From contig NZ_CP085135.1 in the NCBI RefSeq assembly GCF_020616515.1, forward strand, positions 6,247,001-6,311,000: DNA of 64,000 nt, written 5' to 3'. A program made the position numbers and the translations under genes. The notes beneath the pieces are model-generated. The model worked only from the letters and a program-made list of their open reading frames with translations. It had not been told where the DNA came from and did no database searches. Shown in pieces: positions 17,981-26,580 of the stretch. This DNA comes from Mesorhizobium sp. PAMC28654. GTDB taxonomy: Bacteria > Pseudomonadota > Alphaproteobacteria > Rhizobiales > Rhizobiaceae. Numbering within the stretch: position 1 is the first letter of the stretch; each line of letters starts with the position of its first letter.

Positions 17981-19273
17981 ATGGCAGTGATGACCGTTAC
18001 GCGCACCTTGCGCAAGGATGGAGAAGACACGGGGGACGGCTGGTTTCCCGGCGACACGACGGGGATCGACGCTCCTGTCGGGGCCCGTGTCGATGTCATC
18101 GGTGGCCCCAAGAACGGATTTCTTCAAGTACGGCTGTTCGGCGCTCCCGGCAATCCGGAGGGCTGGGTCAGCGTGCTCGCCGTAGATCAGACAAAGGACA
18201 CTTTGGGTCCCCTAGACAAGCTGGCCTTCGCCAACATCTGTGCCTGGGATGCGATCATCGTCAGAACCAGCGCCCATTACATCATGGCGGTCGCCGAGCT
18301 TCGCACCGATATCGTTGACGGCGCCGTTGGCGCCACCACGAACTGGGGACCTTTCGCGCTTTCACCGGCGGAATGGGAGGCATTTCGCAGCAAGCCCGAA
18401 CTCGAGCTGGATTTTACACCCGAAGACATCAAGGACTGGCTCGCGCAATGCATGGTGTTCGCCACCATGGCCAACGCCAGCCAGGCCCGGTTGGCCGCGC
18501 TGCTGTCCGACCAGCCGAACGCGACCGAACTCTATCTGGCTCAGTTGGTCGGCTCAAAGGCGGCATCCGTAGCGTCAGGCGCTCCAGGCCAGCAGATGGA
18601 TACCATCCTTGCATCGGTGAGCGCGGCGGAACTTGCGGTCGAGGCGGTGGATCTGGCCTTGGCAAAGGCGCGAGAGCCCGATCTCCTTGGCGGCGGCAAG
18701 ACGGCGCGCGAGGTGCTCGACGGGCTTGGCGCAAAAATTCAGAAGGCGCTTGATGACACCAAGCAATATATCGCCCAGGTCGGGGCCGAAATCATCGCGG
18801 CGCAATCGCGCCTGGTTTCTTCTGGTGACGTGAACCTGCAGATCAACTTCGACTCAGGTGCCATACCTTCCGATCGACGGCCGATGGCGGAACTCATTTC
18901 CAAGCGGTTTGGCGAAAAGAACTACGGATCCTTGCAGCAGATCGCTGCGATCGCCAACGCCATCGGGGAGTCAGGCCTTGTTGCCGGTGCCAAGGCTGGG
19001 GGAAGCGAAGAGAGCTACGGGCTTTTCCAGTTGAACCGCGTGGGCGGGGTTGGCGCCGGACACACCGTAGCGGAACTCAAAGACCCGGAAATGAATATCG
19101 CCATCATGCTCAACCACATCGCAACTGTGGAAAAGAGCGCCGACACGGACTTCCGGGCAGCCCAGGACATTCTGACGGCTGTATCGATCTTCGTTCGAAA
19201 GTTTGAAAGGCCGGCAAATCCTACCAAGGACATCGCCATCCGGACCGGTATCGCGCAGCGTCTTGTCGTCTGA
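17981..19273 (+). CDS. SH3-like protein with a C-terminal phage-tail-type lysozyme/transglycosylase domain
   Basis: A 430-residue protein with no signal peptide. The N-terminal 70 residues look SH3-like (GARVDVIGGPKNGFLQVRLF). A helical middle spans about 90-300. The C-terminal 120 residues have the lysozyme fold signature IAAIANAIGESGLVAGAKAG followed by ESYGLFQLN; the glutamate in GESG is the probable catalytic acid. The ATG at 17981 follows GGGAGG by 5 bases, better than the GTG at 17969. With the lipoprotein just upstream it forms an envelope-remodelling pair. How it is exported without a leader is unclear. Confidence 0.7.
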   Translation: MAVMTVTRTLRKDGEDTGDGWFPGDTTGIDAPVGARVDVIGGPKNGFLQVRLFGAPGNPEGWVSVLAVDQTKDTLGPLDKLAFANICAWDAIIVRTSAHYIMAVAELRTDIVDGAVGATTNWGPFALSPAEWEAFRSKPELELDFTPEDIKDWLAQCMVFATMANASQARLAALLSDQPNATELYLAQLVGSKAASVASGAPGQQMDTILASVSAAELAVEAVDLALAKAREPDLLGGGKTAREVLDGLGAKIQKALDDTKQYIAQVGAEIIAAQSRLVSSGDVNLQINFDSGAIPSDRRPMAELISKRFGEKNYGSLQQIAAIANAIGESGLVAGAKAGGSEESYGLFQLNRVGGVGAGHTVAELKDPEMNIAIMLNHIATVEKSADTDFRAAQDILTAVSIFVRKFERPANPTKDIAIRTGIAQRLVV

Positions 19274-19316
19274 TCCATGCCGCCGGTTTTGGGTGGACGC
19301 ATAGAGAAAGGACCAT

Positions 19317-19354
19317 AAGCGCGTCGCATGAATCCGTTCAGACGCGACGTGCTT
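19317..19354. repeat. Dispersed palindromic repeat, family B (inverted copy)
   Basis: Arms AAGCGCGTCGC and GCGACGTGCTT surround ATGAATCCGTTCAGAC. It is the reverse-complement orientation of the copy at 22576-22613. Non-coding; such elements are common between genes in Mesorhizobium. Apart from this and the yodC fragment, the gap 19274-19599 shows nothing coding. Confidence 0.65.
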
Positions 19355-19479
19355 TGGCTGGAACAGGGACGAAAGATCGCCCTGGCATCGTCCTCGCGAG
19401 AGGCTTGGCGCCCGCTGGGCGTTTCTGACAGGCAGGAACGCAGCCGCGCTCTTCGGCGCGTCCGGTCAATCGGCGGACG

Positions 19480-19602
19480 CTATTGGGACTGCTCGACCAG
19501 CTTCAACTGGTCAAGCTTGAAGCCGACGTGCTGCGGGACCCAGACGTCGCCTTCGCGATTGAACCAATGGCACAGATACGAGCCCGACGCCGAGCCGTCT
19601 TA
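19480..19602 (-). pseudogene. Truncated 3' copy of the yodC-like (DUF2158) gene
   Basis: The last 40 codons of a DUF2158 gene: DGSASGSYLCHWFNREGDVW, then a tail ending QLKLVEQSQ and a stop at 19480-19482. They match 22175-22290 of the complete copy with several base changes, so the duplication is not very recent. The match breaks exactly at the stop codon of the lysR gene (19600-19602), so the fragment is fused end to end with that gene. Confidence 0.7.
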
Positions 19603-20490
19603 AATTCGCCGCGGAATGGCCTCCGCGAAGAAATCCGTCACTTGGCGGACGCGGGCCGGAACGAAACGGCGTTTCGGCCAGACGAGATTTATATCCCTGA
19701 CATCGCTCATAAATTCATCGAGGATAGTAACGACATCTGGATGGCGGAGTTCATCAGTGAGGGAAACCTTGGCGAACAGGCCAATTCCAACACCGGCCAG
19801 AACCGCGGCCCGGATCGTTTCGACACTGTTAGACCAGAGGTTCCCCCGAACCGGCACGCTGAATCGGCCTTCTCGCCCCACGAACGGCCAATTCGCCGCC
19901 TCTGTTAGGCCGCCATACAAAAGGCAATTGTGCTCAACGAGCTCCGCAGGGGTCTTTGGGATCCCGTGGCGCTCGAAATAACGACCGGATCCGACGCATA
20001 CGAGCGGGGTGATCGCCACGCGCCTGACAACCGCGTCGGGTTCATTGACGGGCCCCACGCGTATCGCCAGGTCGATCCGATCTTCCACCATATCTCGCAT
20101 GGTGTCCGACAGAACGAGATCCACCTGAAGGCCAGGATTAAGTGACAACAGGTTGGGGATGAGCGGCAAAACATGAAGACGGCCGAAAGTACCAGATGCG
20201 GCGATCCTGATTAAACCCGAAACATTCAGCGTGCTGCTGGTCAGTTCGCTATCGGCGTCCTGCATCTCGTCAATAAGTGGCTTCGTGCGATCATAGTATC
20301 TCCGCCCCTGATCCGTCAGGGTCACCCGGCGTGTGCTTCGGTTGAACAGCATCACGCCCAAGCGTTTTTCCAACCCACCGATGGCTTTACTGATGGCGGA
20401 CTGCGAGTCCCCGGTTGTGCGCGCCGCAGCGGAAAAACCGCCTGCTTCAACCACGGCTATGAAGGCGTTCAATTCGTTGAATCGATCCAT
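19600..20490 (-). CDS. LysR family transcriptional regulator
   Basis: A 296-residue regulator. The winged helix-turn-helix occupies residues 1-60 (FNELNAFIAVVEAGGFSAAA, then SQSAISKAIGGLEKRLGVML) and a periplasmic-binding-like effector domain follows from about 90 (GLIRIAASGTFGRLHVLPLI). It is divergent from the SDR gene with 101 bases between them, the classic arrangement in which a LysR protein controls its neighbour from the shared promoter. The sequence resembles CrgA/DsdC-type subgroup members that control small oxidoreductases. Confidence 0.9.
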   Translation of the reverse strand: MDRFNELNAFIAVVEAGGFSAAARTTGDSQSAISKAIGGLEKRLGVMLFNRSTRRVTLTDQGRRYYDRTKPLIDEMQDADSELTSSTLNVSGLIRIAASGTFGRLHVLPLIPNLLSLNPGLQVDLVLSDTMRDMVEDRIDLAIRVGPVNEPDAVVRRVAITPLVCVGSGRYFERHGIPKTPAELVEHNCLLYGGLTEAANWPFVGREGRFSVPVRGNLWSNSVETIRAAVLAGVGIGLFAKVSLTDELRHPDVVTILDEFMSDVRDINLVWPKRRFVPARVRQVTDFFAEAIPRRI

Positions 20491-20591
20491 CCTATTCCTC
20501 CTGGGAATTAATGTTATGGCAACTTAGGCCATTATCGTTGGTTCTGACATCACCCACATACAGATCTCTCAACAATTGAAGGAATGGTGTC

Positions 20592-21386
20592 ATGAATATC
20601 GAACTTACTGGCCGCACGGCGGTCGTTACCGGTTCCACGGCAGGTATCGGCCGAGCCATTGCCGAAGGGCTGGCGGGCGCTGGCGCCGCGGTCGTCATCA
20701 ACGGCCGCGGCCAGCAACGGGTCGATGCCGCGCTTCGCGAGTTGCGCGAGCTTTTCCCAAAAGGTGAATTCACCGGCGTCTCCGCCGATCTTGCGACCCC
20801 GGAAGGCGCGGCGGAGTTGTTCGCGCGGGCGCCGGATGCGGATATTCTCGTCAACAATGTGGGCACGGGACGCGCGAAGCCTTTCTTCGAAATTGGCGAC
20901 AGCGAGTGGATCGATCTCTTCGAGCTGAACGTCATGAGCGGCATTCGCGCCTCCCGCCACTACGTGCCGAACATGACGAAGCGCGGTTGGGGGCGTGTCG
21001 TCTTCATCAGTAGCGAGTCCGCGCTCGCAATCCCCAAGGACATGATCGACTACGCCATGACCAAGACCGCTCAGCTCGCCATTGCGAGGGGCTTGGCCGA
21101 GGAGGTCGGCGGAACGGGCGTCACCGTCAATTCGGTCCTGCCTGGTCCGACGAATTCGGAGATCATGGGCGGTTGGATGAATGCCGCCGCAAAAGAGCAA
21201 GGCATTACGCAACAGGAAGCCGAGCAGCAGTTCTTGAAGACGATGCGCCCGACATCGCTCCTCAACCGCTTTGCGACAACCGAAGAAGTCGCAAACCTGG
21301 TCGTCTATGTCTGTTCAGAACAGGCGTCGGCGACGACAGGCACTTCCTTGCGTGTCGACGGTGGTGTCGTTCGGACTATTGCATAG
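20592..21386 (+). CDS. Short-chain dehydrogenase/reductase (SDR) family oxidoreductase
   Basis: A 264-residue classical SDR. The NAD(P)-binding TGSTAGIGRAIAEGLAG is at 13-29, NNVGTG replaces the usual NNAG near 90, and the catalytic triad is Ser in VFISSESA (about 140) and Tyr/Lys in YAMTKTA (about 154-158). The C-terminal SLRVDGGVVRTIA is standard. Unusually for this class the N-terminal motif ends STAGIG, and several close relatives are annotated as 3-oxoacyl-ACP reductase-like without a proven role. Probably induced through the divergent LysR protein. Confidence 0.88.
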   Translation: MNIELTGRTAVVTGSTAGIGRAIAEGLAGAGAAVVINGRGQQRVDAALRELRELFPKGEFTGVSADLATPEGAAELFARAPDADILVNNVGTGRAKPFFEIGDSEWIDLFELNVMSGIRASRHYVPNMTKRGWGRVVFISSESALAIPKDMIDYAMTKTAQLAIARGLAEEVGGTGVTVNSVLPGPTNSEIMGGWMNAAAKEQGITQQEAEQQFLKTMRPTSLLNRFATTEEVANLVVYVCSEQASATTGTSLRVDGGVVRTIA

Positions 21387-21527
21387 GGCGCCGCTTTTCA
21401 CTCGCTCAACGCGCCTCCGGGAAGGGCCAAAACATCGGTTCCCTCCGGAGGGCAAGCGACAGCCCAAGTCAAACGCGCCAGCATTCGGACGCGTATTTCC
21501 AATTCACACAGCGATCCGGAGGATCTC

Positions 21528-22130
21528 ATGAGTTATGCGATTATAGGTTTTGGCGCCATCGGCCAGGCGCTTGCCCGGGCGTTCGCCCGTAAGAACATTC
21601 ATGTATCCGTGGCGGCCCGGCGGCCGCCCGAAGCGATCGCCCCGCAAGCCAAGGCGATTGGGCCGACGGTCGCCACGAGCTCGCTGCAAGACGCGCTCAA
21701 GGCCCAGATCGTCATCTTGGCGGTACCCTTCGGGTTGCAAAATGAGCTCGCCAAGGCCGCGAACTGGCAAGGCAAGATCGTGATCGACGCCACCAATGCC
21801 TACGGTGTATCACCGGACGAGCTCGGCGGTCTTCCGTCTTCCGTCGTGAACGCCCAGGCTCTGGTCGGCTCGAGACTGGTGAAGGCCTTCAACCATTTGC
21901 CGGCGCGCACGCTAGCGCAGGACCCAGACGTCAAGGGCGGGCGGCGGGTCACTTTCCTGTCGAGCGACGACGACGGTGCGGCCACGCAAGTGGCGACCCT
22001 GGTTGAACAACTCGGCTTCGCGCCCGTCAATCTCGGCAAGCTCGAAGAGGGTGGTCTGCTCGTCCAGGCGCGCGAATCCACTTGGGCTCAGCTGATTTTC
22101 CAGGATTTGGTCAAGTTCAATCAGGCATGA
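21528..22130 (+). CDS. NADPH-dependent F420-reductase-like (NAD(P)-binding) protein
   Basis: A 200-residue protein of the F420H2:NADP oxidoreductase-like Rossmann family: YAIIGFGAIGQALARAFARK at 3-22 is the nucleotide-binding loop, AARRPPE follows the second strand, and ILAVPFG and VIDATNAYG carry the conserved turns. In organisms without F420 such proteins are usually annotated as NADPH-dependent oxidoreductases of unknown substrate. It lies 141 bases after the SDR gene and probably shares its transcription. Confidence 0.8.
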   Translation: MSYAIIGFGAIGQALARAFARKNIHVSVAARRPPEAIAPQAKAIGPTVATSSLQDALKAQIVILAVPFGLQNELAKAANWQGKIVIDATNAYGVSPDELGGLPSSVVNAQALVGSRLVKAFNHLPARTLAQDPDVKGGRRVTFLSSDDDGAATQVATLVEQLGFAPVNLGKLEEGGLLVQARESTWAQLIFQDLVKFNQA

Positions 22131-22164
22131 CGATCGCAATCACAGAGCCGAAAGCGGCGCGAAT

Positions 22165-22356
22165 TCAGGTCGAAGATTGTTCGACCAGCTTCAACTGGTC
22201 GGGCTTGAAGCCGACATGCTGCGGGATCCAGACGTCGCCCTCGCGATTGAACCAGTGGCACAGATATGAGCCGGACGCCGAGCCGTCACTGACGGTCATG
22301 TCCGGGCCTCCGGACTTCAGCTTGACGACGTCGCCTGTCTTGAAAGTGCCGGCCAT
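22165..22356 (-). CDS. YodC family protein (DUF2158)
   Basis: A 63-residue protein, MAGTFKTGDVVKLKSGGPDM followed by TVSDGSASGSYLCHWFNREG. It matches the DUF2158 pattern of a KTGDVVxLKSGGPxM core and a central CxW. The start is supported by GGGAGGAACC just upstream. Function unknown; the fold is probably a small SH3-like barrel. A truncated copy lies 2.6 kb away at 19480-19602, so the intervening LysR-SDR-reductase cassette is bracketed by yodC sequence. Confidence 0.82.
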   Translation of the reverse strand: MAGTFKTGDVVKLKSGGPDMTVSDGSASGSYLCHWFNREGDVWIPQHVGFKPDQLKLVEQSST

Positions 22357-22575
22357 GATGGTTCCTCCCGACGGTTGACTACAACCGATGGTAATCCCCT
22401 ATGGCGCTTGCAGACAAGAAGCATGTATGCGGCCAGTCGATATCATTCGTGAAGCCACAATCCGCACTGATCCGGCATTCGACTAGATTTGGACGCGTGT
22501 GGTTATTGCTTGCGTAATGTCGCAACTCTTCGCAACGACGATTATCCAATATTAGCTGTCGGTGGAATAACTCTA

Positions 22576-22668
22576 AAGCGCGTCGCGTTCGAACGGATTC
22601 ATGCGACGCGCTTGATGCATGTCGTTATCCCAAAACCGGTCAGCACTTTTGGGCGGCATGCATCAGTT
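22576..22668. repeat. Composite dispersed repeat, family B plus adjoining palindrome
   Basis: 22576-22613 is the family B palindrome (AAGCGCGTCGC ... GCGACGCGCTT). It is followed at once by a second imperfect palindrome (GATGCATGTCGTTATCCC ... GGGCGGCATGCATC). Together they fill most of the 306-base gap 22357-22662; nothing coding is seen there. Confidence 0.6.
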
Positions 22669-23040
22669 GCAGTCCGACGTCACGATCTTGCAGGCGTCGT
22701 CATTGCAGCCGGCCATGGCCTGGGTCTCGGCGGTTTTCTGGGTCGAGGACTTGCCCCAGCCGCCGCCCTTGCCGCTGGCCGCATAGGCGCCGCACTGCTG
22801 GTAGCTGACGACGGTCTTGCATTCGGCGCCACCGGCTTCCACGCAGAATTTCTGGGCATTGGCGATGGCTTCGTCCTCGCTACCGCCGCCGCCGACACCA
22901 AAATAGGGGTCGATTTCCGCCGTCTTGAAGTCGATGGATATGGCGCCCCAGGAATCGGCGCTCGCGGACACGGAGCCGAGCAACAGCCCGCCGAACGCCA
23001 GGAGGGTGAGGGCGGCCATCGTTCCGGGGCGGGTGAACAT
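22663..23040 (-). CDS. DUF4189 domain-containing exported protein
   Basis: A 125-residue protein with a signal peptide (MAALTLLAFGGLLLGSVSAS) cleaved near ASA-DSW. The mature part WGAISIDFKTAEIDPYFGVG, then DEAIANAQKFC and CKTVVSYQQCGAYA, with regularly spaced cysteines, is the DUF4189 pattern: beta-alpha repeats stabilised by disulfides. Probably periplasmic or secreted; function unknown. The ATG at 23019 is an alternative start. Confidence 0.75.
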   Translation of the reverse strand: MFTRPGTMAALTLLAFGGLLLGSVSASADSWGAISIDFKTAEIDPYFGVGGGGSEDEAIANAQKFCVEAGGAECKTVVSYQQCGAYAASGKGGGWGKSSTQKTAETQAMAGCNDDACKIVTSDCN

Positions 23041-23153
23041 CTGTTTTGAGTCTCGCTTGCTTCAGAGGGTTTCGTTGCTCTGGCACGGCGGACAGAATCC
23101 CACAAGGCGCAACGGTGCAGCGACGGGCGCAGTCCGATCCGTTGCCTCGGGAC

Positions 23154-24149
23154 TCAGGCGCGTGACGCTTCCAGAATGGAGATCGGCCCCTTGGTCTGGA
23201 TAACCCGGTCAAGCCGCAGCCCTGCTACGGCGAACAGATCTGCATATTGCTCTTCCGACCGCTCGAGCCCTCCGGTGACGGCCAGCATGGTAACGTCGAT
23301 CATCTTGATCTGATGCGGCTCGTTGCCCGGCGGCACAATCGTTTCAGCGAGCAGCACCTTGCCCGCCGGCGTCATCGCCTTGCGGCAGTTGCCAAGGATC
23401 GCGCCGGCGCGCTCGTCGTTCCAATCATGGATGACCTTCTTCAGGACATACACATCGGCGTTTGGCGGGACCGCTTCGAAGAAGTCGCCAGCGACCAGTT
23501 CGGTGCGCGGCAATGCGCCGCCGACCCCTGCCTTGGCCGAGGCGATGCCCGCCGGCAGGTCGAAGAGCACACCGGACAGATGCGGGTTGCGTTTGAGGAT
23601 CGCCGAAAGGAGCTGGCCATGCCCGCCGCCAACGTCGACGACCCGCGAGAGAGGCTTGAAATCGTAGGCCTCAGCTACGGCGTCGTTGCTCCCCTGGCCA
23701 AGCGCGACCATGGCGCGCTGGAACAAGGCGGCCTGTTCGGCATGCTCGGCGAGCCAGTCAAACCTGCGCTTTCCGAAAACCTTGTCGAAGGCCGGCTTGC
23801 CGGTCCGAACCGAATGCATGAGCTGTTCGAAGGCGAGATATGGCTCACTGTTGATCATCCGCACGAAGTCGCCAGGGCCCGAGCGCAGATCGGTGCGCAA
23901 GACAGAGCCGACGTCGGTGAGTGCGAAACGGCGTGGCGACACTTCCTGGAATACGTTCTCGGCGGCCAGGAGTCGCATGATCCGATGAAGTGCGTCACCG
24001 TTCGTTCCTGTGGCGTCCGCAAGGTCGTCCACCGTCCGGTCGTGACCGGCGAGGAGATCTGGAATGCCAAGTTCAATGATGACCCGCAGGGCCTGCGAGA
24101 TAGCAAAACCGAACCCAAGCCTCAAGACTTGTTGCGACGGATTTGACAT
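23154..24149 (-). CDS. SAM-dependent O-methyltransferase (acetylserotonin/COMT-like)
   Basis: A 331-residue family 2 O-methyltransferase. The N-terminal dimerisation/winged-helix domain is at 10-105. The SAM-binding motif VVDVGGGHGQLLSAILKRNP is near 167. The catalytic-base histidine lies in VLKKVIHDWNDERAGAIL near 233, followed by LLAETIVP. Methoxylates hydroxyl groups of small aromatic or polyketide-like molecules. The substrate is not deducible and no biosynthetic partners are adjacent. GGGGG 4 bases before the ATG supports the start. Confidence 0.87.
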   Translation of the reverse strand: MSNPSQQVLRLGFGFAISQALRVIIELGIPDLLAGHDRTVDDLADATGTNGDALHRIMRLLAAENVFQEVSPRRFALTDVGSVLRTDLRSGPGDFVRMINSEPYLAFEQLMHSVRTGKPAFDKVFGKRRFDWLAEHAEQAALFQRAMVALGQGSNDAVAEAYDFKPLSRVVDVGGGHGQLLSAILKRNPHLSGVLFDLPAGIASAKAGVGGALPRTELVAGDFFEAVPPNADVYVLKKVIHDWNDERAGAILGNCRKAMTPAGKVLLAETIVPPGNEPHQIKMIDVTMLAVTGGLERSEEQYADLFAVAGLRLDRVIQTKGPISILEASRA

Positions 24150-24278
24150 GGGACCCCCTCGCCAAAACCGGCCCCAGGTTAGGCAATTGCCAGCTTGGCG
24201 GACAGGAGTAAGCGATCGAATGGCCGGCTTGTCAAATCGCGCTCATGGCTGCTTCCGCGGGCCGGCGCTTCGTTGCTG

Positions 24279-25754
24279 TCACCTCGACATGCCCGACCCG
24301 GTCGAGATCGCGGCTGGCACGGCTTGAACGACCGGTCGCCGCCAGCGCGACACCTTGCCGAGCTTGACCGTCGCGGCGCGCAACTCCTCGTCCGAAAATC
24401 CGGAGAAGCCGAGCACCACGCCCTGTCGCGTGGGACCGTCGACGAACATCGACGACAGGGCGCGGGCGCCGACGCCTGCCGCAATCGCGGCTTCGGCAAG
24501 GCCGGTGTCCGGTCCGTCCCCCTTCAGTGTCGCCACCAGATGCAGCCCTTGCTCGGGCACGATCACGTCGAGATAGTCAGCGCAATGCGCATCGAGCCCG
24601 GCGACCAGCACGTCGCGCGCGGCCTGCACCCGGCGGCGCACGCGGCGCAGATGCGCGGCGAAGTGGCCTTCGTTGAGGAGATCGGTGAGCGCCCCTTCGG
24701 CCAGTGTCGAGGGGAAGCGGTCGGAGCGCGCCCTGACCGCCATGACCGCATCGAGCAGCGGTTCGGGCACCACGACATAGCCGATGCGCAGGCCGGGGAA
24801 GAGGATCTTTGAGAACGTGCCGAAATAGGCGACGCGGCCCGCGCCATCCATACCCTGCAGCGAGGTGAGGGGCGGGCCACCATAGCGGAACTCGCTGTCG
24901 TAATCATCCTCGAATATCCAGGCATCGTTGCGCCCAGCCCAATCGAGCAGGGCCAGGCGACGGCGCATCGTCATGGTCACGCCGAGCGGATATTGATGCG
25001 AGGGCGTGACATAGGCCGCACGCGCTCGAGGACATAGTTGCTCGCCGATGTCCGGATCGAGGCCCTCGGCATCCACGGGCACGCCGACGACCCTGGCGCC
25101 GGTTCCGGCCAGCACGGCATGCGCCATCGGATGGCAGGGGTTTTCAATCCAGACAGCGTCGTCGGGGCGGATGGCGGCGCGCGCCAGCAGGTCCAGCCCC
25201 TGCTGCGTGCCGGAGGTCAGCACGATCTGGCCGGCATCGCAGCGCACGCCGCGCGCGGTCCTGAGATAGGCGGCGATGGCGGTGCGCAGGCCGAGTCCGC
25301 CGCGCGGGTCGCCATAACGGAAATGCTCGGGACCTGGGCGGGCGAGATGGCGCGACAGGAGAATGCGGAACAGGTTGATCGTGCGCGGGTCCGACACGGC
25401 AACGCCGAGGCCGCAGGGCAGGGACGTCGATACGTCGATATCGTCAGCGCGCTCCCGCTTCAGCGTCACCGGCAGGTGCGGTACGTCGGCCGCGACGAAG
25501 GTGCCGGCGCCGACCCTGGCTGTGGCAAATCCTTCGGAGATCAGCATTTCGAAACAGGCAACCGCCGCCGAGCGCGACAGACCGAAACGCTGGGCGAGGT
25601 CGCGCGTCGTCGGCAGCTTGGCGCCGGCGGCCAGCGCGCCGGTTTCGATCAGCCGCCGCAGCGCCGCGTAGAGCTCCCGGCTGCGCGGGCCTTCGCCCGG
25701 CAGGACGGGGATCAGCGTCGACCAGTCCGGCATATTGGTTTGAATTTTGTCCAT
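24279..25754 (-). CDS. MocR family regulator (GntR HTH fused to a PLP aminotransferase domain)
   Basis: About 491 residues. GntR winged helix-turn-helix: LYAALRRLIETGALAAGAKL then TTRDLAQRFGLSRSAAVACF (about 25-75). It is linked to a class I aminotransferase-like domain with the PLP aspartate region and a lysine in AYFGTFSKILFPGLRIGYVV (about 300). Such regulators sense PLP or an amino compound and act on a neighbouring gene. Three starts are possible (25778 TTG, 25754 ATG, 25733 ATG); the last would keep all the ATTGGT boxes out of the coding region. Divergent from a flavin-binding protein gene. Confidence 0.86.
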   Translation of the reverse strand: MDKIQTNMPDWSTLIPVLPGEGPRSRELYAALRRLIETGALAAGAKLPTTRDLAQRFGLSRSAAVACFEMLISEGFATARVGAGTFVAADVPHLPVTLKRERADDIDVSTSLPCGLGVAVSDPRTINLFRILLSRHLARPGPEHFRYGDPRGGLGLRTAIAAYLRTARGVRCDAGQIVLTSGTQQGLDLLARAAIRPDDAVWIENPCHPMAHAVLAGTGARVVGVPVDAEGLDPDIGEQLCPRARAAYVTPSHQYPLGVTMTMRRRLALLDWAGRNDAWIFEDDYDSEFRYGGPPLTSLQGMDGAGRVAYFGTFSKILFPGLRIGYVVVPEPLLDAVMAVRARSDRFPSTLAEGALTDLLNEGHFAAHLRRVRRRVQAARDVLVAGLDAHCADYLDVIVPEQGLHLVATLKGDGPDTGLAEAAIAAGVGARALSSMFVDGPTRQGVVLGFSGFSDEELRAATVKLGKVSRWRRPVVQAVPAAISTGSGMSR

Positions 25755-25779
25755 ATGATTGGTTCTTTTTCGGACCAAT
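25734..25779. promoter_or_regulatory. Candidate MocR operator: three ATTGGT boxes
   Basis: ATTGGTT occurs directly repeated at 25734-25740 and 25758-25764, and its inverse ACCAAT at 25774-25779, between the divergent mocR and flavoprotein genes. Two direct boxes plus an inverted one is the layout known for PdxR/GabR-type operators. Confidence 0.5.
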
Positions 25780-25824
25780 TTTCCGGCGCATGGTTGGCAG
25801 ACCTACAAACAGGATGCAAGCGCC

Positions 25825-26550
25825 GTGAACGACAACCCGACGACAGCCAGCTTTCCGACCAGCAAGCGCAACCGGGTGAAGCGCCGGCATGACCGTGGCA
25901 GCTACGACCATGCGTCGGTGTTCGCGGTGCTCGATGCCGGGTTGCTATGCCATGTCGCCTATACGTTCGACGGCCAGCCCTACTGCACGCCGACCATCCA
26001 TTGGCGCGAGGACGACATGCTGTACTGGCACGGCTCGTCGGCCAGCCGCATGCTGCGCCATCTACGCTCGGGCACGCCGGCCTGCCTGACCGTGTCGCAT
26101 CTCGACGGGCTGGTGCTGGCGCGCTCTGGTTTCAACCATTCCGCCAACTACCGTTCCGCCATGTGTTTTGGCACGGCACGGATCATCGACGAGCCGGAGG
26201 AGAAGCTGAAGGCATTGGCCGGGGTGGTCGACCGCTTCTACCCTGGCCGTGCCGCGACCTTGCGGCCGATCTCGGCGCAGGAAGCCAAGGCAACAACGGT
26301 GATCGGCATGCGTATCGATGAAGCCTCGGCCAAGGTGCGCGCCAAGGGCGTCGCCGACGACGAGGAGGATTACGAGCACCCGGTCTGGGCGGGCGTCATC
26401 CCGGTCAGCATGGTGCTGGGTGCCGTAGAACCATGCCCGCGCCTGATGCCCGGTATGGCGCGGCCGGACTATCTGTCCGGCTATGCCGAGGGCGCCCGGC
26501 TCGATCGGGCACTGACGGAAGCGCAGTTGGCCTATGAGGGCGAGGACTGA
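25825..26550 (+). CDS. Pyridoxamine 5'-phosphate oxidase-related FMN-binding protein (Pyridox_ox_2/NimA-like)
   Basis: A 241-residue split-barrel flavoprotein. The signature region is DHASVFAVLDAGLLCHVAYT, then GQPYCTPTIHWREDDMLYWH and GSSASRMLRHL, matching the NimA/5-nitroimidazole-reductase branch. It probably binds FMN and reduces or sequesters a small compound. The GTG at 25825 is the most likely start; no better-placed ATG in the frame precedes it. The MocR regulator is divergent and its candidate operator lies just upstream, so expression probably depends on a vitamin B6-linked signal. Confidence 0.78.
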   Translation: MNDNPTTASFPTSKRNRVKRRHDRGSYDHASVFAVLDAGLLCHVAYTFDGQPYCTPTIHWREDDMLYWHGSSASRMLRHLRSGTPACLTVSHLDGLVLARSGFNHSANYRSAMCFGTARIIDEPEEKLKALAGVVDRFYPGRAATLRPISAQEAKATTVIGMRIDEASAKVRAKGVADDEEDYEHPVWAGVIPVSMVLGAVEPCPRLMPGMARPDYLSGYAEGARLDRALTEAQLAYEGED

Positions 26551-26580
26551 GGACGACGGGGGCGACAAGGGCGACAAGGG

